A stretch of 61,453 nucleotides of DNA from Bacillota bacterium (lineage in GTDB: Bacteria; Bacillota; Bacilli; Paenibacillales; Paenibacillaceae). Within the stretch, counting starts at the first letter, position 1. Each line of letters begins with the position of its first letter. Shown in pieces: positions 1-8,220 of the stretch. The position numbers and the translations under genes were made by a program. Where the stretch lies: the NCBI GenBank assembly GCA_023460795.1, contig JAEWPC010000085.1, forward strand, positions 1 to 61,453, read 5' to 3'. Under the pieces are notes generated by a model that saw only the letters and a list, made by a program, of their open reading frames with translations, did not search any database and had not been told where the DNA came from.

Positions 1-12
1 CCCCCCACTCCC

Positions 13-39
13 AAAAAACCGCCCAAACACCGGGGGCGG
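13..39 (-). terminator. Rho-independent terminator at the left edge
   Basis: Read on the minus strand, a CCGCCC / GGGCGG stem with a 9-nt loop is followed by six T. It would end the transcript coming from the glycoside hydrolase and the small reading frame behind it. Confidence 0.7.
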
Positions 40-99
40 GTTCTTTGCCCGATGTCGGGTCGTGGTCGGTATTTCATTTAATACTCAGCATTTATCGCA

Positions 100-204
100 T
101 TATCCGCGGAACGTTCTTCCCCACAATTGCTCCAATTCCTCAGCCGAAGCTAGCTGCTGTCCCGGCCAACCGAGTCCGACGACTCCGAATTTCATCTTCA
201 TGCC
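100..204 (-). pseudogene. Possible remnant of a Gfo/Idh/MocA-type oxidoreductase N-terminus
   Basis: A 34-codon frame starts at an ATG behind a good ribosome binding site (GGATGGAGG). It begins MKMKFGVVGLGWPGQQ, resembling the Rossmann GxGxxG start of Gfo/Idh/MocA dehydrogenases, then runs into a stop after about 15 unrelated residues. It lies just downstream of the glycoside hydrolase and just before a terminator, so it would be the last reading frame of that operon. The good start signal and the abrupt loss of similarity suggest a gene deleted to a stub. A real short peptide cannot be excluded, and the family call rests on about 12 residues only. Confidence 0.3.
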
Positions 205-233
205 TCCATCCCTCTTTCTTTTATAGGTTCCCG

Positions 234-2054
234 TCAGAGGCTCGGCTGCTGTACCAATCCCGCTTCCATAAGCGAGATGAACGACAGCAGACCTCCCCAA
301 TGGTAATAGCGGTCGCTATTGGTCTTGTCGCAGCCTTCGCCCGTATCGCCGCTATAATTCTCGTGCACGTGCCCGTGCGCCAGCCATTCCTTCAAGATGA
401 GCGCCGCCGAGCGGTCCGCCAGCTGCTGGCCGGCGACGTGAAGCCCCTGCTTGCGAAACCCGAGATACACGAGGAAATTCATCGGCGCCCAGATGCGGCC
501 TCGCCAGTAATCTTGCTCCGGGTAAGCCGGATCGTTGCGCGCGATCGACGGCAGCAGCCATTCGCCCCAGAACTCCTCCGGGTTGTAGAAATGCTCGTCC
601 AACATGCGCTGCGCCTGTCGACGCGTCACGTACGGAGTCAACAAAGGATAGAAGTTCGTCGGCGACAGCCGATGGTCGAATCGGTACGTATCGGTTCTGA
701 GGTTGCGGAATATGCCCGTTTCCTCGTCCCACAGTCTCTTGAGGTTGTGGCCGAACAAGTCTGCGGACGCCCGAAGCGTCGCTGCTTCCACGGATCGCTC
801 CAGCACGTCCGCGATATCCGCCAATGCGAGACAATCCATGACGAAGAGGCTCATCAGTCCCACGTCGGCCAGCTCGAGGCAGTGCTTCTCCTTGTTGAAC
901 GGAATGTCGTCGTACATCGGGGAGTTGTCGAGTCCAGACTCCAGCGCCGCGCCGTACCGATCGTTCACCCCGTCCGTCTCCCACGTATTCCCGGTTAACG
1001 GATCGTACGAGTCCGAACCCCACGCGAGGAATCCCTGCGCGACTTGCCGATTGGCCGGCCACCAGCGGTTCCATTCGAAGAGCCGATCGAATACTTCCTC
1101 CAATAACCACCTGTCCCCGTACTTGCGATACAGTTCGCCCACGACGAGCGAACCGACCGGGGGCTGCGAACGGTCGCGGGATACGTTGACCCCCGACCAG
1201 TCGTAATTCGGCACGAATCCTCTCTCCGTCGCGGATCTCGTCATTTCGATCACGTTGGCGTACGCCAGCGCCTTATGGTCTGCCATGAACATGTACGCCG
1301 CGAAATACGTATCCCAGCAAAACAGCTTATACCCTTGATCGTTCCAGAGGCGGCTTACCGGCGTAATGACGCGATCTTGGGCGGGATCGTACACCGTGTC
1401 CCACGCGAGACAAGTCTGCATGGCGTCGTATACGTCCGCGAGTTCGCCGTAGGCGGCTTTGCTTAGCTGCATCGCTCGGCGTTGACGCGCGAGAAGGTCG
1501 CCGATCTCGCCGAGCGTCCGCGCCCGACCGGTCGACACGCCCACCGGCCCGTCTAACCTCAGCGCGTAATACGGAGACGCCGTCGGAACGTGCGTATCAC
1601 AGACATGCTCCGCAGTAGCGTAAACCTCGACCAACCGGTCCGCGAACTCGGCTTCGATCGTACCGTCGCACCGTCTTCGCACGACGCCCGGACGGTTCCA
1701 CAGAACGCCGCATTCCACGATGAGCTTCGGCGGGGTCATCTGGCTGCGGACCGGCGTCGCGAGGATGACCACGTCATCACCGTCCGTCGCCGTCTGAACG
1801 AGCAGCTCGATGTCCTCCCACAGCAGCGTCAGCTCCGTATACGATCCGTCGTACGACCGAGGTCCCGGCCGCACCGTCTCCCCGCTCTGCCGCCCGATCA
1901 GCGCCTCCCGCAGGTATGACGTATTCTTATATTCCTTCACGCCCAGCTGCAATTGAAATCCGTGCGGTAACAGCACTTGCGCCATAACGCTGCGCGTATT
2001 CCAAGTATTCCAGCCATAGGCAAGCTCGTGTTTCAGTTGCTCGTATTGTTGCAT
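234..2054 (-). CDS. MGH1-like / GH63-clan glycoside hydrolase
   Basis: A 606-residue intracellular protein with no signal peptide. The C-terminal two thirds carry hallmarks of the (alpha/alpha)6 barrel of clan GH-G: ESGLDNSPMYDD (Asp376, expected general acid), the WRGRIWAPMNFLVYLG segment, and HENYSGDTGEG near the end (Glu565, expected base). Relatives act on alpha-mannosyl- or glucosyl-glycerate and related alpha-glycosides; the substrate here is not readable. The ATG at 2054 is chosen because AAAGAAGGG precedes it; the frame is also open from a TTG at 2129, which lacks a binding site. It is divergent from an AraC-type regulator with under 160 nt between the two starts, so that regulator probably controls it. 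Confidence 0.8.
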   Translation of the reverse strand: MQQYEQLKHELAYGWNTWNTRSVMAQVLLPHGFQLQLGVKEYKNTSYLREALIGRQSGETVRPGPRSYDGSYTELTLLWEDIELLVQTATDGDDVVILATPVRSQMTPPKLIVECGVLWNRPGVVRRRCDGTIEAEFADRLVEVYATAEHVCDTHVPTASPYYALRLDGPVGVSTGRARTLGEIGDLLARQRRAMQLSKAAYGELADVYDAMQTCLAWDTVYDPAQDRVITPVSRLWNDQGYKLFCWDTYFAAYMFMADHKALAYANVIEMTRSATERGFVPNYDWSGVNVSRDRSQPPVGSLVVGELYRKYGDRWLLEEVFDRLFEWNRWWPANRQVAQGFLAWGSDSYDPLTGNTWETDGVNDRYGAALESGLDNSPMYDDIPFNKEKHCLELADVGLMSLFVMDCLALADIADVLERSVEAATLRASADLFGHNLKRLWDEETGIFRNLRTDTYRFDHRLSPTNFYPLLTPYVTRRQAQRMLDEHFYNPEEFWGEWLLPSIARNDPAYPEQDYWRGRIWAPMNFLVYLGFRKQGLHVAGQQLADRSAALILKEWLAHGHVHENYSGDTGEGCDKTNSDRYYHWGGLLSFISLMEAGLVQQPSL

Positions 2055-2211
2055 AACGGTTCGGATTACCCTTCTTTCTCGATCATGGCTGTTTGCTTCC
2101 TCTAGTTGCTCTTTCGTTATACAATACAATAATACGATGATTTAGAAGGTTTTAAATCGAAGGTTTATCGGGTTTTCATAACACAATCCTATGATAATAA
2201 GGGTGAATGAG

Positions 2212-3081
2212 ATGCTGCACGAAATCCAACACGGTCCGCCCGGCTTTCCGCTGGGCGTCTACGTCAACCGGATCGCCGCCGACGCTCCGGCAGGGACGCG
2301 GTTTATTTATACGCATTATCACCATCATCTGGAGTTCATCTGGATTCGCGGCGGGGCATTCCGATTCGATCTGGAGAGCGAAGGGAACGTCGTGGAGGAA
2401 GGGGATATTCTTATTGTGGAAAGCGACCGGATCCATGGCGGCTCTTCGCTGGAGGGAGTCGCATGCGACGTCCTGTCCGTCGTCTTCGACGTGCGCATGC
2501 TGTATGGGGACGCGATGCCGGACCGGAGCGCGACGCAGTTCCTGGCTTCGCTGGCGGAACACCGCTACGCGCTGCCAAGCAGGCTGCCCGCTTCGTCGGA
2601 GCTTGGGGCCAAGCTGCGCAACCACATTTTCCGCCTAGCGGAGGTGCACTCCGATCCCGAACCGGGAGCGGAGCTCATGATCAAAGCGCTGCTCCTGCAA
2701 TGCTTCTACGAGCTTGCCCGCGCCGGGGCGTATGCTCGCATAGGCAACGACGAGCTGCAACGATCCGATCGCCAGGCCGAGCGCGTGAGGGAAATCCTCC
2801 TCTACATTGACGCCCACTTGGCCGAGAAGCTGCCCATCGCCCATCTCGCTGCCCGCCTGCATCTAAGTCCCGCCCACTTCCATGCCTTGTTCAGGAAGTA
2901 TACCGGCCAAAGCCCGGTGGAGTATATCAACAACCTGCGGCTGGCTCGATCGCATGCGCTTCTCTCGTCGTCGGAGTTGATAACAACGCAAGAAGCCGCC
3001 CATCGGGTCGGCTTCGAGAACGTGAGTTATTTTATCAAGTGCTTTAAGAGAAGGTACGGGGTGACGCCTTCGGGGCTGTAA
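2212..3081 (+). CDS. AraC-family transcriptional regulator with cupin sensor domain
   Basis: A 289-residue protein. Residues about 25-110 form a cupin-like ligand-binding domain (HYHHHLEFIWI, then FDLESEGNVVEEGD). The last 100 residues are a double helix-turn-helix AraC domain (IAHLAARLHLSPAHFHALF and AAHRVGFENVSYFIKCF). Such proteins usually sense a sugar and activate a neighbouring carbohydrate gene; the divergent glycoside hydrolase is the obvious target. An in-frame ATG at 2191 exists, but the ATG at 2212 sits 8 nt after AAGGG and is preferred. Its stop codon directly abuts the stop codon of the convergent gene (TAATTA at 3079-3084), with no terminator between them. Confidence 0.88.
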   Translation: MLHEIQHGPPGFPLGVYVNRIAADAPAGTRFIYTHYHHHLEFIWIRGGAFRFDLESEGNVVEEGDILIVESDRIHGGSSLEGVACDVLSVVFDVRMLYGDAMPDRSATQFLASLAEHRYALPSRLPASSELGAKLRNHIFRLAEVHSDPEPGAELMIKALLLQCFYELARAGAYARIGNDELQRSDRQAERVREILLYIDAHLAEKLPIAHLAARLHLSPAHFHALFRKYTGQSPVEYINNLRLARSHALLSSSELITTQEAAHRVGFENVSYFIKCFKRRYGVTPSGL

Positions 3082-3978
3082 TTAGCGCGCGTCTTTCTTC
3101 GCGGCTTTGCCTTGTTCATGCGCGGCCTTCTTCGCTGCCTTCGCTTGCTCATGAGTCCCCTTCTTAGCGGCTTTGGCTTGCTCGTGAGCCGCTTTCTTCT
3201 CTGCCTTGGCTTGCTCGTGCGCGGCTTTCTTATCCTTGGCATGCCCGCTCTTTACCTCTATGGTTACCTGCGCTTCACCGGCTGTCTCGGAGGACCATTC
3301 CCCAGCCTGAATCGCCTTCTCCAGCGTCTTCTCGATATTACGGGCAAGAGCTGCCCTCGCAGTCGGGTTCTTCACGTGCTCCAACGCTTTCGTCAATGCT
3401 TCGATATTGTGCTTCAGCCGAACCTCGATTTCTTTTTCGTCTGCCTCTTTATGTTTATTTGGGTCCTCGCCTTTATCCTCATCTTCATCTTTATCTTCAT
3501 CTTCATCGTCATCTTGGACGGTTTCCGCAGGCTTGTCGCCGTCTTCGACCTTGTTCGCAGCCTCGGAGGCAGCCTTCGTATCGATTACGGTGACAACGGC
3601 GCGATCCTGGGTTTGCAGCGCTTTGTTCATCGTTTCCATGGCCAGATCGATTTGGCCGTCGGCGAATAGCCTTTCGGCTTCGTTAAGCCGCTCTTCCACT
3701 TGCAACGTAAGCAGCTTCGCTTTATCGATATCGTTCGTTTTCAGCACGATTTCTATCTTCTCTATGAACATCTTAAGGAAGTAGAACGGATGGCCAGGCA
3801 CGAGAACCGGCGCCGATACGGATGTCGTGGCGCCCGCATCGGCGGTTACCGTCACGGGCGCTGGTTCCGTCGTCGCCTTCGCCGTGCCATCGTCCGCGTA
3901 AGCGCCGGTCGTTCCGACCCCCATCGCAATAACGCCGCCAAGCAAGCTGTTCATCAACACTTTGTTCATCTTTTTCAT
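3082..3978 (-). CDS. Secreted DUF5667-domain protein with charged Lys/Ala-rich tail
   Basis: A 298-residue protein with a signal peptide (MKKMNKVLMNSLLGG...AYA). Residues about 50-130 match the DUF5667 pattern (VPGHPFYFLKMFIEKIEI, then KAKLLTLQVEERLNEAERLFADG), helical segments also found in other Firmicute and actinobacterial exported proteins. A very acidic stretch of Asp/Glu/Lys follows. The end is five imperfect copies of the heptad-like unit AHEQAKAxKK, predicted as a lysine-rich helix that could bind anionic wall polymers. The ATG at 3978 is chosen over an upstream in-frame start because AGAGGGG precedes it and the signal peptide begins there. Function unknown. Confidence 0.72.
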   Translation of the reverse strand: MKKMNKVLMNSLLGGVIAMGVGTTGAYADDGTAKATTEPAPVTVTADAGATTSVSAPVLVPGHPFYFLKMFIEKIEIVLKTNDIDKAKLLTLQVEERLNEAERLFADGQIDLAMETMNKALQTQDRAVVTVIDTKAASEAANKVEDGDKPAETVQDDDEDEDKDEDEDKGEDPNKHKEADEKEIEVRLKHNIEALTKALEHVKNPTARAALARNIEKTLEKAIQAGEWSSETAGEAQVTIEVKSGHAKDKKAAHEQAKAEKKAAHEQAKAAKKGTHEQAKAAKKAAHEQGKAAKKDAR

Positions 3979-4143
3979 CGATAGGTTCCCCTCTGCTCTT
4001 AGATGTCGAATCGATCTACTTATAGCTTTCGGCAAGCATCGGGCTTTTGAGGGGGTAGGCGGCAGATGGAAGAAACCTCTACCCGCCCTCGGATACGCCT
4101 CCTTGGATTGGGAATAATTACGTTAAGCAAGGGAGGCAGACCT

Positions 4144-4761
4144 ATGAGTTCACCCTGTAACGATCTATCTCCTGAAATGAACGATATCATCAAGCAATAC
4201 ACGACCCTGTACGAGCAATTCAAGTCGTTCTCGTCTTCTCTGAATCAAGAGGAAATCGATATTCTTAACGAGCTGAATAAATTAGCGGGCAAGTTCGCGT
4301 ATGCAAGCAAGATGGCGTCCGTCTATCATCTGAACCGTCTTCTTCTGCCCTACACGTATAAATGCGGAGAAATATACAAAGCCGTGCAACAATTAAGCGT
4401 CAAACGCAGAGGGGCCCTGATCATCGTACAAAGGGACGATCCCATCGATCCGCATATTACGAAAGGGATTCCTCTGGATTCCGATATTACAAGCTCGCTG
4501 CTCGATTCGATATTCCATGTCGGGAGTCCGCTTCACGACGGAGCCGTATGGATTCGGAGAGAGACTCTCGTATCCGCCGCGAACATCCTCCCGCTCACCA
4601 AGAAATCGTTCAAAGGCAAAAAAATAGGCACCCGGCATCGTGCGGCGATCGGGTTATCGGAGCAGACGGACGCCTTGGTGTTCGTCGTATCCGAGGAAAC
4701 CGGCCGTCAATCGTTCGCTTATCAAGGCTCGCTCTACCGCTTCGAAGTTCTCCAATCTTAA
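4144..4761 (+). CDS. cdaS: Diadenylate cyclase CdaS, catalytically intact
   Basis: A 205-residue cytoplasmic protein that makes cyclic di-AMP from two ATP. Length and layout match Bacillus CdaS (207 residues): an N-terminal two-helix region (about 1-65, autoinhibitory in the Bacillus enzyme), then a DAC domain. Both catalytic motifs are present: DGA at 132-134 and RHR at 164-166. The ATG at 4144 follows AAGGGAGGC; the frame continues upstream without another good start. In Bacillus, cdaS is made in the forespore and its product is used at germination. A second, degenerate copy follows only 9 nt downstream, so the two are almost certainly co-transcribed. Confidence 0.92.
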   Translation: MSSPCNDLSPEMNDIIKQYTTLYEQFKSFSSSLNQEEIDILNELNKLAGKFAYASKMASVYHLNRLLLPYTYKCGEIYKAVQQLSVKRRGALIIVQRDDPIDPHITKGIPLDSDITSSLLDSIFHVGSPLHDGAVWIRRETLVSAANILPLTKKSFKGKKIGTRHRAAIGLSEQTDALVFVVSEETGRQSFAYQGSLYRFEVLQS

Positions 4762-4770
4762 GAGGGGGGA

Positions 4771-5394
4771 GTGGTTCCAATCGTTACGAAGAAGAACATC
4801 GACAATTTTCCTCAGTTAAAGATTGTATTATCGGAAAGTATCGACCGAATGGCGAAATCCATCGAGCATATTGCGGCAACGATCGGGGACAACGACATCT
4901 CGATTCTGAACGAAGTCCAGAAAGTATCGGAGGAGCTCTCGGAATTGGAGTCCACCGCGTCCACGTTCTTCCTGCATAGCCTGTTGTCGGATTATACGAA
5001 CTGCACGCAGGAAATCTCCCGAACCATCCGCAAGCTGAGCTTAAAAGACCAAGGAGCAATAATCGTCATAGAGAAGCACGATCCCGTCTCCCCTCATATT
5101 AGCGGCGGAACTCCCCTTCACGCCCGGATATCCACCCAACTGCTTGAGTCTATCTTCAACCCCGAGAGCCCAATCCATAGCGGGGCCGTTGTCATTCAAT
5201 CCGACAGCGTCGTATCCGCATCGAACGTGCTTCCCGCTACGGAAGTCGTCTATTGGAATCGAATGTTCGATAGCCGCGAAGTAGCGGCAGTAGGCTTAAC
5301 CGAACGGTGCGATGCGTTAGTGCTGGTCGTGGGCGATAAAGGCTCGACTTCGTTCAGTATCGGCGGGAAGCTGTATCCTTTCTCGGCAGGCTAA
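4771..5394 (+). CDS. CdaS paralogue with degenerate catalytic motifs
   Basis: A 207-residue protein that aligns over its whole length with the CdaS encoded just upstream (shared DISILNEVQKV / DIDILNELNKL segment, then LSLKDQGAIIVIEKHDPVSPHI against LSVKRRGALIIVQRDDPIDPHI). The residues that make the family an enzyme are changed: DGA is SGA (137-139), and RHR is REV (169-171). It should not bind metal-ATP and condense it in the usual way. CdaS works as an oligomer, so a role as inactive partner or regulator of the intact copy is plausible. The GTG start sits very close behind AGAGGGGGG, which could lower its translation. No frameshift or internal stop is seen, which argues against simple decay. 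Confidence 0.85.
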   Translation: MVPIVTKKNIDNFPQLKIVLSESIDRMAKSIEHIAATIGDNDISILNEVQKVSEELSELESTASTFFLHSLLSDYTNCTQEISRTIRKLSLKDQGAIIVIEKHDPVSPHISGGTPLHARISTQLLESIFNPESPIHSGAVVIQSDSVVSASNVLPATEVVYWNRMFDSREVAAVGLTERCDALVLVVGDKGSTSFSIGGKLYPFSAG

Positions 5395-5455
5395 AGCGTT
5401 GACAATATGCCCTCCCAAGTCTACGCTGATAGCGACCGGCTACAAGGAGGCACGC

Positions 5456-6004
5456 ATGAAAAACTTGCTCGTCTGCGGTTATCGCGCGAACGAATTGAAT
5501 ATTTTCAACCAGAAGCACAAGGGGATTCCCTGCATTAAGATGGCGATCGAAGCCCGTCTCGCGCCGCTGGCCGACGAAGGCTTGGAATGGGTGCTGACGG
5601 CAGGGCAATACGGCTTTGACCTGTGGGCGTGCGAAGTGGCGAACGAGCTTCGGTCGCGGTACCCGCAGCTCAAGACGTCTATTCTGGCAGCTTATAAGAG
5701 TCCCGAGGAACGATGGAGCGAGGAGAAGCAAACCTACTTTCGCGACATCGCCAAGTCCGTAGACTATTACGGTACGGTGAGCAACCAGCCGTACGCCGGC
5801 GTGTGGCAGCTACGCAACCGCGACGACCTGCTCTTTCGCAAATCGGACGGGATGCTGCTGTTCTACGACGAAGATGCCGGGGAAGCAAGCCCGAAGCATA
5901 TGAAGGCTCGTGCGCTGAAGCGGCAGCAGACGGACGGCTATCCGATCTACACGATCACCGCGGAAGACGTGCAATCGATCGCGGACGAGATGAGCCGGGA
6001 GTGA
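5456..6004 (+). CDS. ypsA: YpsA / DUF1273-family SLOG-fold protein
   Basis: A 182-residue cytoplasmic protein matching Bacillus YpsA in length and key segments: LVCGYRANELNIF, DEGLEWVLTAGQYGFDLWACEVA, KSDGMLLFYDEDAGEASPKHM and DGYPIYTIT. These proteins have a SLOG-type Rossmann fold thought to bind a nucleotide-like ligand. YpsA influences cell division in Firmicutes, but its biochemical reaction is not known. The ATG at 5456 is chosen for its CAAGGAGGC binding site; the frame opens earlier at 5399 without one. It lies 61 nt after the second cdaS copy in the same direction and may be in the same transcript. Confidence 0.9.
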   Translation: MKNLLVCGYRANELNIFNQKHKGIPCIKMAIEARLAPLADEGLEWVLTAGQYGFDLWACEVANELRSRYPQLKTSILAAYKSPEERWSEEKQTYFRDIAKSVDYYGTVSNQPYAGVWQLRNRDDLLFRKSDGMLLFYDEDAGEASPKHMKARALKRQQTDGYPIYTITAEDVQSIADEMSRE

Positions 6005-6060
6005 GGTGTCCGCCAGACTAGCAAGCTAAAGATCGTCCCCGAATCTGAAAGGAGTCATCC

Positions 6061-7161
6061 ATGTTTATTCTCATCCTGATCATTGCGCTGCTGCTGTATG
6101 GCGCGCTCGTCTACTATATCGGCTGGCGGGGGTATCGTTGGCTTCGGCCGGAATCGTCTAGCCGGCGTTTCAAAACCCTTTATATCCTTGTCGTTGTGCT
6201 GGCCGGCGTTTCTTTTATCGTCGGCCGCGCGTCGGACGTTACCTTCTTAAACATTATCGGCGCTTACTGGATGGCCTGTTTCTATTTGCTGTTACTGCTT
6301 GTTCCTCTCGCCCACCTTACGGTTGTTCTCTTGCGCATGACTCGACTGCCGCGGCGAGGAACGCAGCTTTGGGCGGGAATCGTCACGCTGGCGCTGCTGG
6401 CAACCTTGATGGGATACGGAACCTACAACGCATACAGTCCTGTCGTTCGGAGATATGACATCCAGATGGATAAAGGCTCTTCTTCTCTCGAGGCTCTTCA
6501 TATCGCGATGGCGGCCGATACGCACTTCGGTCTGCTGTCGGGCCGGGATCACGCGAAGCGTCTGGTGAAGGAGATGAACGCGCTACAGCCGGATCTGATC
6601 CTGCTTCCGGGCGATCTCTTCGACGACGATGTGGAGCCCTTCCTCGATCAGAAGATCGATCAGGTGCTATCCGATCTCCGTGCCCCTTACGGCGTCTATG
6701 CATCGCTTGGCAATCACGACAAGCATGACGGCACCATGGAGGAACTCATCGAAGCCTTGGAGCGCAGCGGAATACAAGTGCTCTATGACGAGACCGTAGA
6801 CGTTCAAGGGCAATTCACCTTAATTGGGCGCAGAGACAAATCCGACAGCTACCGGCTTCCATTGGACAACCTGATGAACGGCGTGGACCTGACCAAACCG
6901 GCCATTCTATTGGAGCATCAGCCCTACGAATTCGACATTGCCCTGCAGGAAGGCATAGACTTGATCGTGTCCGGTCACACCCATCGCGGGCAGATTTTCC
7001 CGGGCAACCTGCTCACGGATATGATCTATGAGAACGATTGGGGTTACTTGCGGAAGGAAAAGATGCACACGATCGTGACGTCCGGATTTGGCTTCTGGGG
7101 TCCGCCGATTCGAATCGGCACGCGTTCGGAGATCGCGTCGATTCATATCCGGTTCGGATAA
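6061..7161 (+). CDS. Membrane-bound calcineurin-like metallophosphoesterase
   Basis: A 366-residue protein with three to four N-terminal transmembrane segments (about 1-25, 40-60, 70-95, 108-128) and an external C-terminal phosphoesterase domain. The metal-binding signatures occur in order: AADTHFG, LLPGDLFDDD, SLGNHDKHDG, LEHQP and SGHTHRGQIFP. The domain order resembles YaeI/YkuE-type enzymes that act on lipid-linked or phosphodiester substrates at the membrane; the true substrate is unknown. AAAGGAG sits well placed before the ATG. It is last in its strand group and is followed by a strong terminator. Confidence 0.88.
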   Translation: MFILILIIALLLYGALVYYIGWRGYRWLRPESSSRRFKTLYILVVVLAGVSFIVGRASDVTFLNIIGAYWMACFYLLLLLVPLAHLTVVLLRMTRLPRRGTQLWAGIVTLALLATLMGYGTYNAYSPVVRRYDIQMDKGSSSLEALHIAMAADTHFGLLSGRDHAKRLVKEMNALQPDLILLPGDLFDDDVEPFLDQKIDQVLSDLRAPYGVYASLGNHDKHDGTMEELIEALERSGIQVLYDETVDVQGQFTLIGRRDKSDSYRLPLDNLMNGVDLTKPAILLEHQPYEFDIALQEGIDLIVSGHTHRGQIFPGNLLTDMIYENDWGYLRKEKMHTIVTSGFGFWGPPIRIGTRSEIASIHIRFG

Positions 7162-7162
7162 T

Positions 7163-7205
7163 TAAAAGCGGAGGCAAGGGAATCAATTCCCTTGCCTCCG
7201 CTTTT
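7163..7205. terminator. Bidirectional terminator between convergent genes
   Basis: A near-perfect 20-bp inverted repeat with a two-base loop (AAAAGCGGAGGCAAGGGAAT and its complement) starts with A4 and ends with T4. It can serve the phosphoesterase on the plus strand and yoaT on the minus strand. Confidence 0.9.
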
Positions 7206-7209
7206 GCTC

Positions 7210-8007
7210 TCACTTGAGTGGCCTTGCCGCCTTCACGTGCTTGAGCTGGGCCACGATAATGACGCTGATGATGACCAGCAGGAACCATGAGCTGATCTTG
7301 CTTAAGCCGACCATCCGCCAGCCTTCGTGCTGGTCGGGATACTTCCATGCCTGGAAGAACGTCGCGATGTTCTCGGCTAGCCAGATGAAGAAACCGACGA
7401 GCACGAACGCAAGCGCCATCGGCATTCGATACGTCGAAGTCCGTACCCGATAGACGATCCAAGTGCGCCTAAAGACGATCAGCACGAGCGCCGTCAGCCA
7501 CCAACGATAATCGGGCACGTAATGATGCGTGAAGAAGTTCAAATAGATCGCTCCTCCAAGCGCCCCCGCAGGGATGAGCCCCGGCCAACCGGTCATGTCC
7601 ATCTTCAGCCTTCTCCACGCTTGGCACATATAACTGGCAACGCTCGCGTACATGAACCCGCTGTAGAGCGGAACGCCGAACAGCTTCGTATAGGCGGGCT
7701 CGGGATACGACCACGACCCCATCCCGACCTTGTAGATTTCGAGCGCCAACCCGATGAGATGAAATACGCAGATGACTTTCAGCTCGTCGCGCGTCTCCAA
7801 ACCGCTGCGAAACATCGTGTATTGCACGGCGAGCAGCACGAGCAGGATGGCGTCGTATCGGTGCAAGAGCGGCACGTCAATGACGTTCGACAGCGATAAC
7901 GTGCCGAAGATCGCCACGGGAAACACGCAGCTCATCGCTTGCTGATAGCCGAAGTGCAGCAGCTGCACGAACTTGGTCTCGAATTGGCGCCTGGCCCTAC
8001 TACTCAT
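7210..8007 (-). CDS. yoaT: DUF817 integral membrane protein (YoaT-like)
   Basis: A 265-residue polytopic membrane protein with about seven to eight hydrophobic segments. Segments such as GVPLYSGFMYASVASYMCQAWRRL, FFTHHYVPDYRWWL and SSWFLLVIISVIIVAQ fit the DUF817/YoaT family of unknown function. Its start overlaps the end of the small HTH regulator gene by 8 nt, so translation is likely coupled. Together with the DUF2975 gene upstream it reproduces the yoaS-yozG-yoaT order known from Bacillus subtilis. Confidence 0.85.
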   Translation of the reverse strand: MSSRARRQFETKFVQLLHFGYQQAMSCVFPVAIFGTLSLSNVIDVPLLHRYDAILLVLLAVQYTMFRSGLETRDELKVICVFHLIGLALEIYKVGMGSWSYPEPAYTKLFGVPLYSGFMYASVASYMCQAWRRLKMDMTGWPGLIPAGALGGAIYLNFFTHHYVPDYRWWLTALVLIVFRRTWIVYRVRTSTYRMPMALAFVLVGFFIWLAENIATFFQAWKYPDQHEGWRMVGLSKISSWFLLVIISVIIVAQLKHVKAARPLK

Positions 8008-8209
8008 CGTTGCGGTATTCCAGAATATCGCCGGGCTGACAATCCAACGCCTTGCAGATCGCCTCCAACGTGGAAATCCGGATCGCCTTCGCTTTACCGT
8101 TCTTGAGAACCGACAGATTCGCCAGCGTAATTCCGATCCGCTCCGACAGCTCGGTCACGCTCATTTTCCGCTTGGCCAGCATCACGTCAATATGAATAAT
8201 CATCGCCAT
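8000..8209 (-). CDS. yozG: Small Cro/CI-type HTH regulator (YozG-like)
   Basis: A 69-residue protein that is essentially one helix-turn-helix domain (MLAKRKMSVTELSERIGIT, then LSVLKNGKAKAIRISTLEAICKALDCQPGDILEY). This is the compact YozG/XRE type often paired with DUF2975 membrane proteins. The start has GAGGTG at a good distance, inside the 11-nt gap after the upstream gene. As the regulator within its own operon, it probably binds the palindrome in front of the DUF2975 gene; that link is inference from position. Confidence 0.88.
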   Translation of the reverse strand: MAMIIHIDVMLAKRKMSVTELSERIGITLANLSVLKNGKAKAIRISTLEAICKALDCQPGDILEYRNDE

Positions 8210-8220
8210 GTCGGTTCACC

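Noticed and set aside
4091..4118. SigG promoter upstream of cdaS (GGATA ... GAATAAT)
   Set aside because: Forespore expression would be expected, but the -10 matches poorly and the -35 has a disallowed base, so I do not call it.
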